Of a stretch of DNA of 13,139 nt, positions 6,881 through 13,139 are shown piece by piece. Origin of the DNA: Pavlovales sp. CCMP2436 (Eukaryota > Haptophyta > Pavlovophyceae > Pavlovales); assembly GCA_026770615.1 (NCBI GenBank), contig MU631370.1, positions 3,838-16,976 on the forward strand. Reading direction: 5' to 3'. The stretch's first letter is position 1, and each line of letters starts with the position of its first letter. The notes under the pieces are model-generated. The model did no database searches, was not told the origin of the DNA, and saw only the letters and a list, made by a program, of their open reading frames with translations. A program made the position numbers and the translations under genes.

Positions 6881-6896
6881 AATAAGCACCGGGGAA

Positions 6897-6962
6897 GTAA
6901 TTTGCTAAGAAGCTGATGAGCCTTTGCCAAAATTTGCTCTTCTTATTGCCCGCGACCCCCTG
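6897..6962 (+). mobile_element. Truncated MITE, right half (copy 5)
   Basis: AATTTGCTAAGAAGCTGATG, AGCCT and CTTCTTATTGCCCGCGACCC followed by CCTG, then TA (6963-6964), match the right half of the family. The left half is missing. It abuts the end of repeat copy b. Confidence 0.85.
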
Positions 6963-6964
6963 TA

Positions 6965-7289
6965 TTCATATGACTCGGATTTTAATTTGTTCTGCGCCTG
7001 CCATTGTGGGTGAGCGCCCTAGTGTGTTATGGCGGATGCTGGCTGTTTACGTGGTTTCCCTCCTCGTGTGGTTCCGGTTCTTGGTGCTTCTTGTGCATTT
7101 CATAAGCAGCCTCCGGTGGGTGGCAGTGGGGCTTCTGTGACAAGGGTGTAAGGGCTGGCAAGTGAGGCTAATTTCAGTGGCATGGAACCTGATTTTCATG
7201 TCGTGTTCTCGTTTAGCGTGTTCCCAGTCTCGGCGATAAGCTCCGAAAAGCGTTTTGTGCATTCATACCTGTTCATCGATTGAATATCT
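6965..7289. other. Stretch without a supported gene
   Basis: A short plus-strand frame across 6916-7140 would give a hydrophobic C-terminus, and a minus-strand frame covers 7047-7262. Neither has recognisable domains, and the first overlaps the MITE end. I see no repeat shared with other parts of the window. Confidence 0.4.
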
Positions 7290-7428
7290 GGGGGGGGACC
7301 TGTGGCAATTGCTACGAGTTCACCACCAACCTCACCTCTACCACCACCATCCCTGCTGCTAGGACTAACGTCTGACGTCGACCAAGTCAGTGAGTGAACA
7401 ACACCTGTTGAACCATGCAGAGCCGCTA
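7290..7428 (-). repeat. Dispersed repeat family with GGTTCAACAGGTG core, copy C (empty MITE site)
   Basis: The reverse complement runs TAGCGGCTCTGCATGGTTCA, AGGACTAACG complement, GGATGGTGGTGG, TAGAGGTGAGGTTGGTGGTG, CCACAGG and poly-C. It matches copy A on both sides of the MITE with no insertion at TA 7339-7340. An AT-repeat tract follows at 7428-7440. Confidence 0.85.
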
Positions 7429-7469
7429 TATATATATATTGACTGATAGGGATTCAAGCTGGCGTCTGA

Positions 7470-7616
7470 CTGTTCTGAATGTTTTGCTGGTCTGAGCGCT
7501 GCGTCGCCCATTGCCTGCTGCGTGCCTTAGTCGGCTGCGCTGGCTTGGGCGCCACCGCGCGTGCCGATGGATCTCCGGTAGTGTGCCCGGGCAAGGGCGT
7601 TTAGGGAGATGATCTG

Positions 7617-7618
<2 letters not shown>
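7470..7618 (-). repeat. 149 bp copy of the 3' end of the decayed retroelement-like ORF
   Basis: It is 98% identical (three mismatches in 149) to 10508-10656. That segment contains the last 30 codons and stop of the minus-strand ORF described at 10508-11862, plus its 3' flank. This copy is cut at GATCTGCT (7618), where an (AT)n tract begins. A shared 3' end with a 5' truncation resembles non-LTR retrotransposon copies. Confidence 0.9.

Positions 7619-7648
<30 letters not shown>
7618..7648. repeat. (AT)n microsatellite
   Basis: About 15 AT units directly join the truncated end of the 149 bp repeat and the sequence GATGATTCCGG. Confidence 0.97.
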
Positions 7649-7652
<4 letters not shown>

Positions 7653-8370
7653 ATTCCGGATGATCAGTCTGAGCGCCGTTACGTTACATACTGTGCACTG
7701 TGACGAGGCGGCGGCTGTGCTCGACCCTCTTCTAGATATGTAACGTAACAGTATGTAACGGTATCTGTGTATTCGCTGCAGATGTGGAGTGAGAGCTGTT
7801 GATGTCTCCCACCTCCCTGTTATTGCAGTGAGTAAGTGAGTAACAGGGGGTCGCTATGTACTCTGTCAATCATGCGGCAGTGAGGCTTCTGTGGACAAAT
7901 GAAATGACAGGTGTCCATGCGATGGGCTGCGCGGTCAGAGTTGTGGACTTTCTTTCCATAGCCGTGCCGCGGTGCGTGGCTACTAGAATATCTTAGCCGA
8001 ATCACGCACTCTTTTTAATTACAGCGCGCACTCAATTCAATGTCGTCATAAGTCATAATTTATCGGCGATTCGCCTCCATCGCAAAGATATAACCAGCAC
8101 ATTTATAAAAAATGGCAATGAGAACCCTTAAGTGCTAATTCGAGCGCGTGCAAGGGGGGAGCCATGCGCAACTCGGGGATTAGGTGCATGCAATAGGGCA
8201 ATGCGACTTTACATCAAAGAGATGTACATATTGGTTGTAACTAAACAATATTAAATGTTGAAGAAATCAAGACAGCAATACTTGCCTGCCAATTCGAGGT
8301 TAGCGCGCACTCAATTATAATTGGCCACTGAAAGACGTTCCTAAACTCTTCTGTTACCTAGGTGCTACGG
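7649..8370. other. Intergenic stretch upstream of the membrane-protein gene
   Basis: It holds the inverted repeat at 7678-7760 and two copies of GCGCGCACTCAATT (8024-8037, 8305-8318), which resemble the start of the AGCACTCAATTT repeat family. No protein-coding frame longer than about 60 codons is plausible. Just before the downstream ATG, 8341-8360 reads as a pyrimidine-rich tract ending CCTAG, which could be a splice acceptor for an unseen 5' exon. Confidence 0.4.
7678..7760. repeat. Nested inverted repeats of TATGTAACG-type motif
   Basis: CGTTACATACTGT (7682-7694) is complementary to ACAGTATGTAACG (7748-7760). In addition GTTACGTTACATA (7678-7690) is complementary to TATGTAACGTAAC (7737-7749). 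The left arm can therefore pair with either of two overlapping right arms. Confidence 0.85.
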
Positions 8371-8837
8371 ATGGGAGTCTGTATTTCGTGCGGCAACTCA
8401 CAAGAGACCAACCTCCCCCTCCGTCGCACTGACGCGGTGGACTTCAGCACGGCTTTCAATAAGGACCCAACGGTCGCCGTGCCCAGCAAGCAGCTGCCGG
8501 TCAGCTACGCGGTGGCAGCCGCGGTCGGCGCCCTCGTGCTCGTGGCCATCTTCGCCGCGGGCGCGTGGGCTCTGGCCGTGTCAAAGTCGAGCATTTCGGC
8601 CGAGTCCATCTCGTCCCAATGCAATTCCTGTGACGACAGCCGCCTGACGTCCATGGTCTCGACCATCGTGCCTTACCTCTTCGACGCCTTCAACGCAGTG
8701 TGGCCGACGGCAGCACTGGGCCTCGGTCTCGCACCATGGACGAACATCTACTCGGGGAACGTCGCCATCCCCAACTGGGAGGGCATCGCGCAAGGCTATT
8801 GCGATTTCTCGTGCGGCACATTGGCTGCGACATGCAG

Positions 8838-8929
8838 GTGTGTGATGTGTGTGTGTTGTGTGTGTGATGTGTGTGTGTGATGTGTGTGTGATGTGTGTGT
8901 GATGTGTGTGTGATGTGTGTGTGATGCAG
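8838..8929 (+). repeat. Intron 1 consisting of a TG-rich minisatellite
   Basis: The 92-base intron (GTGTGT...GATGCAG) is made almost wholly of TGTGTGTGAT-like decamers, with no pyrimidine tract before its AG. On the minus strand it creates HT-rich open frames that are not genes. Confidence 0.85.
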
Positions 8930-9233
8930 CCACGCACCGTACATCGTGATCGACATCACGTAAATTGCGGGACTCGAGGGGCTTTCGCTGCATCTCCCCG
9001 CTGACGCCGTCGTCTCCGGAAGCGGCGAGTCGGCTTCTGAGCCTAACGCGCCGCCCTGCACGACGAACTGCACCGTCATATTTGCCACATCGGCTGAGGC
9101 TACGCCGCTTGTGGGCACTGAAATCCAGGTCGACTTGCACGATCTCGCGGTGCAGTACAAGTGCACAACTCTGGGTATCCCTGCCATCCCCTCTACACCC
9201 GAGGTTTGCAGCCCGGAAGTGTGTAGCCCCGAG

Positions 9234-9763
9234 GTAACACTACTACTCTTCCTCCTCCCTCTCCTACCCAACTCCTCCTACCCCTTCTTCTTCCTCTCCT
9301 CATCCCACTACTACTACTAACTATTCCCCGACCTACTCCTATTTAAACTCCTACTCCTCTTCAACCTCCGCTTCTATCCCATCCATATTGTCTCTGGTTC
9401 GTAAATTCTCCATATCGAGAGCTTGCAATATCCAGCGTGTATGCATATCTCTGTGTACGCAAGCGCCTGTGATGTATTCTGTGTGGTTTGTGTGTGTGCG
9501 TGTGTGTGTGTGTGCGTGTATGTATGCATAGGCGGCTCGCGCATGCGCCTCGACTCTGCCGTACGCTGGGCACGGCTCCTCAGGGGGTTGCAGGCTATAA
9601 GAAGCCGTAACGTTAAGAACTTCAGCCTCGTTTTGTGTGCCCTTCAATAGTAATTGATGCAAACGTTGACCATTGTTTGTATGTAACATATGCTAAGAGA
9701 TTGGGCATCAACTCGACATTCGCCGGTCTTATTGCCCGCGATCCCATGTATTAACAATAACAG
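9234..9763 (+). other. Intron 2 of the membrane-protein gene (530 bp)
   Basis: It starts GTAACA and ends AACAATAACAG. Contents in order are a C/T-rich tract of about 140 bases (9240-9380), a (TG)n stretch at 9489-9525, and the MITE at 9581-9748. Both flanking exons end or begin in the VCSPE repeat in phase 0, which supports the intron call. Confidence 0.75.
9581..9748 (+). mobile_element. MITE copy 6 (168 bp) inside intron 2
   Basis: The left end CAGGGGGTTGCAGGCTATAA is diverged from the consensus and the right end (complement CATGGGATCGCGGGCAATAA) is close to it. TA flanks the right side (9749-9750); the left flank is CT, so the duplication has decayed or the boundary has shifted. The interior shows GTTAAGAACTTCAGCCTCG, CCATTGTTTGTATGTAA and ATATGCTAAGA. 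The element ends 15 bases before the intron's AG. Confidence 0.88.
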
Positions 9764-10507
9764 GTATGTGCGCTAGACGTCTGCAGTCCCGAAGTGTGCA
9801 CAAAGATCTGTGCTTTTGGCAGCTGCTGTCGCAAAACGTGCATACCTGGCACATGCGTCAAGGGGATTTGCGTACCAGGTAAGGAATTTGCATTTGAATA
9901 TTCTGGCCGAATATTTGTTCGGTCATTAGACAAATATTCGTTCGACTCGCAAGTTGTGTACTAGCGCGTTATTAGATGTATATCAAAAGCAATTTCAACT
10001 ACCCGCCGGCTAACTAGTTTTTTCTTTCTGTGTGTGCTGGTGCGAAAACAACTTTGATGATTTTCATGGCAAATCTTTTATCTCGCGAACAATTTCATAT
10101 AAACTTCCTGCACCGGTGAGTGCGTTTCTGGTATTTGCGTGCCTAGGGACCCCGGCAATTCCAGGCGCGCAGTTCACCGCAACGTTTATCAACCTCGGCG
10201 ACGTCACGTTCACGGCCGAAGACTACTACGCCACTACTGACATCAAGGTGACTGCTCAATTCTGCGAAGCGACGCCGATTAAAATCCAGGTTCAGAACGC
10301 GACGGTCTCAGACCTGAACATCGTGTCGTCCAAGACGACTCTCAAGTGATCGCTCTCGACGGATATCGACTACGGCATCAGTCCGTCCCTCGTGGAACTG
10401 ACGGTCGAAGCGATCCAGTCGACAATTCTCGGCATAGTCGAGCCCGTCATCGAGAGGCGCAAATATAATAAGAATATCCTACATTAATAAGCAGTGTACC
10501 CCGATCG

Positions 10508-10656
10508 CTGTTCTGAATGTTGTGCTGGTCTGAGCGCTGCGTCGCCAATTGCCTGCTGCGTGCCTTAGTCGGCTGCGCTGGCTTTGGCGCCACCGCGCGT
10601 GCCGATGGATCTCCGGTAGTGTGCCCGGGCAAGGGCGTTTAGGGAGATGATCTGCT
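10508..10656 (-). repeat. 149 bp repeat, partner of 7470-7618
   Basis: It contains the end of the decayed ORF and the sequence past its stop. The identity with 7470-7618 begins abruptly at CTGTTCTGAATGTT and ends at GATCTGCT. Outside these limits the two loci are unrelated. Confidence 0.92.
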
Positions 10657-11862
10657 GGTTGCTGTTTGTCGTGTTCCCACGCTGGGCAGCGATCGGGGCC
10701 AGCGCGCTCAAGCGCGCGAGCAGCAGCTGCGCATGGCCGCGTGCCGCGATCGTACCGATCGTGTCGATGAGCTGCTTCTTGATGCGCGCCGTCGCCTCCA
10801 TCGGGCTCACGCCCATCAGCGCGTACATCTTGCGGCCTCCCTGCGCCGCAATTTCTTTGACGAGCGAGTGCGTATCGGCGCTGATCTCACCAAAAGCGCC
10901 GATGACGATCCCGCGGATCGGCTTGACGGTGTTGAGTGAGCTTGGCCTCGATCGGGCCGATGCTGGCGTTCGGGCCGTTTAGGTGGGGGCCGGGTAGTGC
11001 GAGGCCGAATACCCTGTCCTGGGCATGATCTTTCCTGAGATACTCAGCCTCGAGGGGCTTTGCCCGGCGCGCGACGCCGGGGGGGAGGGCAACATTATTG
11101 CCAGTGTAATAGCTTGGGCAGAATGCGATAGTCTTAACCTCTATTAGCTGCAGCCGACCCCTCGCTGGGTCGACGCGCACGACGACGTTCGGCGTGATGA
11201 CGCGGAGTCTGTGCGTCTGGCCGGTCAGCGCTGCCTGCGCCTGTGCGGCTGCGATGGCGGCTGGCGGGAGAACGGATGAGAAGAAGGCGGAGTTCTATGC
11301 AACTGCGTAGCCGCCGACGTCCTTGATCGCGCTGGCAAGCGTTTGCACGATCGGATCATGGCGGAAGATCGACTCCTGGTTGCCTGTCCACGCTGCGGCG
11401 ACGGCAATGTCGCCGTATGCGTCGAGGGGGCCTCTGCGCAGAGAGACGTTCAGCTGCTGTCCTACGAAGGGGGCACGTGCAGGACTTTTGCCGGCGATAT
11501 AACGCTCGTAGCATTCGCGGAACTCTGCGGGGCACATGTTGGTCTGTTTATCGCCGGACAAGACAGTGAGGAATGCACGCGAGTACTCATCAACAGCGCG
11601 GTAGACAATTGCCTCGCGCGAGCGCGGGCGGGGCATGGCATCAATCCTGTCGTTCAGGCACTTGTGCTCCGACTCCTCAGTCTGGGCGGTAATGGCGTGC
11701 TGGAGCTTTTGAATGCCGGCGCCCATAGAGGAGAAGGGTTGCGCAAGGGGGCCCTGACGCAGGGGTTAAGCTGCCATTAGTGGCTACACACGCGTGGAGC
11801 TCTGCCCACTCTGCATCTGCACCCATGGCGACGGCGCAGCCCGATGCGAGGAATGGCTCCAA
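10508..11862 (-). pseudogene. Decayed retroelement-like ORF, C-terminal part
   Basis: Minus-strand reading from 11862 to the TAA at 10565-10567 gives one broken ORF. The breaks are a frameshift near 11730, an in-frame TAG at 11292-11294 (11295-11726 and 10887-11180 share a frame), and a frameshift near 10930. Recognisable parts in order are RHDPIVQTLASAIKDVGGYA; VRVDPARGRLQLIEVKT, which has the D...ExK spacing of PD-(D/E)XK nucleases; then VKPIRGIVIGAFGEIS, DTH and ARIKKQLIDTIG. The order (RHD.I motif, then nuclease-like motif) resembles the C-terminal tail of reverse-transcriptase proteins of some retroelements. No polymerase domain is present, so the class is an inference. The 3' end recurs at 7470-7618. 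The element lies opposite to, and just past, the membrane-protein gene. Confidence 0.55.
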
Positions 11863-12177
11863 GTTGTTTAGTATCTAATAATACAGGATTTACTTATGAA
11901 TATAACTGACTTAGTTTTAACTTGGGAACAATTTTATATAAAAAAATTGTATTTTTTCACTCCAACGTTCCGGGTCTTTGTAGGACAAACCCCTATGCGC
12001 TGCGCGAAGTATTGCACAGCGCGGGTTTCACAATCATTCCAAACTTGTCCTCCAGCCGGTATCCGCTAACCAACCCCCCCCCCCCTCAGAGGCGGGACAT
12101 GGGCCCCCACGCGCTGCGATTCCGCGCCGCTTCGTCGGCCAGCCGCTTCGGCTCGTGCGCCAGCTCGCGCTTGTCCT
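11863..12177. other. Stretch without a supported gene
   Basis: AT-rich at 11866-11960, with a short inverted repeat (AATTTTATATAAAAAAATT), then a mixed stretch with a C run at 12074-12085 and a GC-rich block. Open frames on either strand have no recognisable motif. Confidence 0.4.
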
Positions 12178-12242
12178 GCCCCGGACTCACCCCGGACTCT
12201 CTCAGACTCTTCCCGGACTCTCCCGTACTCTTCCCGGACTCA
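12178..12242. repeat. Minisatellite of CCCGGACTC-type units
   Basis: About six imperfect units occur: CCCCGGACTCA, CCCCGGACTCTCTCAGACTCTT, CCCGGACTCTCCCGTACTCTT, CCCGGACTCA. On the minus strand this gives a GESGKS/RESG repeat in an otherwise unremarkable frame. Confidence 0.8.
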
Positions 12243-12426
12243 ATCTGCGAAATGACAAAGCGAACAACCAGCAACTCGGCCCAGGTGGGCGCCCACGGAC
12301 TCTGATATGAATAATAGTAATAAGACATTTGATTAAAAAAAACGATATCGTCCAGTCTAGGTCCCGTTCCGTTTCGTAATAGCAAGCACAAAGTGAGGGC
12401 CAAAATCTGCTAAAAAAAAAATTGGA

Positions 12427-12692
12427 CCCGCATGTTTTCACTGAAAATTCCGACCCCATCTATATAAACCCCGATAGTACCTTAAATAAGCCCCCGCCCC
12501 CCGTCCAGCATAGTTACCACCCTCGCCTCATGACAGCGAGCATAAAACGAGGGCAATTAAAAAAAAGGGTCAGACACGCATTTGTTCAGTGGCAAACCCA
12601 ACCCCCTCTATACCCCATGTAGTACCTTAAATGTCCCCCCTGTCCAACCGAGGTGCCCCCCTCGCCTCGTGACAGCGAGTACGACACGCGGG
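12427..12692 (+). repeat. Diverged tandem duplication, period about 145 bp
   Basis: ACCCGCATGTTTTCACTGAA, then TAGTACCTTAAAT, a C-rich run, CGTCCA and CCTCGCCTCATGACAGCGAG are matched about 145 bases later by ACACGCATTTGTTCAGTGGC, TAGTACCTTAAAT, a C-rich run, TGTCCA and CCTCGCCTCGTGACAGCGAG. No coding frame is supported. Confidence 0.75.
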
Positions 12693-12839
12693 TTTGCGAT
12701 CATATTCGCCACAGGGACATCGCCGATCGCAATGACCTAAGGGGTGGGAGGGGGGGGGGATCAGCGCATGCTAGCACGACTCGTGTGTTTGCGATCATTT
12801 TCGCCACGGGGACATCGCAGATCGCAACGACCTCAGGGG
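12692..12839 (+). repeat. Direct repeat of 53 bp, period 95
   Basis: The segment GTTTGCGATCATATTCGCCA to CTAAGGGG at 12692-12744 recurs at 12787-12839 with few mismatches. Each copy contains TTGCGATC facing GATCGCAA (one change in the first bases), allowing an 8 bp stem. A G-rich run follows each copy. Confidence 0.85.
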
Positions 12840-13139
12840 AAGAGAAGGGGGAGGAGGGTAGGAGGGGTTCAGATTGCGTAGCAATTTAATGATTGTTGCT
12901 GGACGCAGTCTGTCATCTCTCGTAGCAGTCATTGCGTAGCGGGTCACCCTAGGAGTGCGCGTACAACAGTGAAGAGGCACTGTTGGCAGGTTTTGCACCG
13001 TACCGGATCAGATAACTAACTGCAAAAACAAAAAACAACCAAAACAACGGGTCGTCCTTTCCGTGAACGCACAGCATACACAATTTTTTTTTTTTCTTCT
13101 TTTTTCATAGCTGTGTCTGTCAGCATCCATGACCTACTC
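12840..13139. other. Right-hand end, no clear gene; splice-site-like tract
   Basis: A G/A-rich stretch at 12837-12868 is followed by unremarkable sequence. At 13084-13108 a long T/C tract ends in CATAG, a good-looking plus-strand splice acceptor that would open an exon running off the window. On the minus strand, TTTTTTGTTTTTGCAG (complement of about 13021-13036) is a rival acceptor. Neither can be confirmed here. Confidence 0.3.

Larger units (their letters stand above)
8371..10487 (+). pseudogene. Membrane-anchored Cys-rich-linker protein, four exons, two in-frame stops
   Basis: Exons: 8371-8837, 8930-9233, 9764-9878 and 10147 onward; introns start GTGTGT, GTAACA and GTAAGG and end CAG, CAG and TAG, with every phase matching. 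The N-terminus MGVCISCGNS fits N-myristoylation (Gly2, Ser6) plus nearby Cys4 and Cys7. A transmembrane segment spans residues about 46-70. The distal part contains an Asn-linked-type site (NCT), a Cys-rich linker with repeated VCSPE that crosses intron 2, then a beta-rich segment (TPAIPGAQFTATFINLGDV). In-frame TAA at 8961-8963 (codon 167) is followed in the same frame by IAGLEGLSLHLPADAVV. In-frame TGA at 10347-10349 is followed by SLSTDIDYGISPSLVELTVE until TAA at 10485. Family unrecognised; the LEA-2 or TULIP-like lipid-binding look is a weak impression. Two premature stops, a transposon in an intron and a retroelement remnant 20 bases past the end favour a pseudogene. Confidence 0.7.

Noticed and set aside
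8960..8978. A 19-base GT-AG intron that would remove the in-frame TAA
   Set aside because: Removing 19 bases shifts the frame away from the one that continues into the VCSPE repeats and fits the next two introns.
8581..9271. Long minus-strand frames rich in His-Thr
   Set aside because: They are produced by the TG minisatellite and lie antisense to the spliced gene.
10347..10349. TGA as a selenocysteine codon
   Set aside because: The context is not a redox motif, a TAA also interrupts the same gene, and no selenocysteine insertion element could be identified.
10647..11780. Plus-strand ORFs of 105-145 codons
   Set aside because: They run antisense to the decayed minus-strand ORF, whose frame blocks share motifs and a common stop.
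1..13139. CRISPR array, tRNA or rRNA genes, bacterial operons
   Set aside because: No regularly spaced direct repeats with unique spacers, no cloverleaf or rRNA signature, and the spliced genes indicate a eukaryote.

Overview
The window looks like nuclear DNA of a eukaryote, most likely a unicellular alga or another protist with GC-rich coding sequence. The evidence is a recognisable eukaryote-only gene (FIP1), spliceosomal GT-AG introns of about 90 to 530 bases, strong GC preference at third codon positions, AT-rich and homopolymer-rich intergenic DNA, and a high load of short non-autonomous transposons. I cannot name the species.

Layout. (1) 115-1240, minus strand: two exons of a FIP1 homologue, a subunit of the mRNA cleavage/polyadenylation machinery; the gene runs off the left end. 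(2) 1241-8370: no convincing conserved gene. This stretch is a patchwork of dispersed repeats: a 163-168 bp TA-inserting MITE family, two repeat families (near 2173/4946/7290 and near 2491/5966/6729) that serve as insertion targets, a roughly 270-310 bp family with inverted ends (1854 and 6268), a 445 bp inverted-end element with a nested palindrome (2937-3381), a 138 bp tandem duplication, and a GC-rich array of about 203 bp units (5127-5830) that is open on both strands. (3) 8371-10487, plus strand: a four-exon gene for a membrane-anchored protein with a Cys-rich VCSPE-repeat linker. It holds two in-frame stop codons (TAA, TGA) with coding-like sequence beyond each, so it is probably a pseudogene. 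Intron 1 is almost entirely a TG-rich minisatellite, and intron 2 carries a MITE that ends 15 bases before the splice acceptor. (4) 10508-11862, minus strand: a decayed protein-coding repeat, interpreted as the C-terminal part of a retroelement polyprotein. Its last 149 bases recur at 7470-7618 with three mismatches. (5) 11863-13139: minisatellites and two diverged tandem duplications, no clear gene.

The best-supported new observation is the MITE system. Two insertions can be paired with uninterrupted relatives of their target sequence in the same window, which fixes both element boundaries and a TA target duplication. One copy has both termini changed in parallel, which suggests a subfamily with its own end sequence. 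No transposase is visible in the window. No RNA gene, CRISPR array or bacterial-type operon was found.
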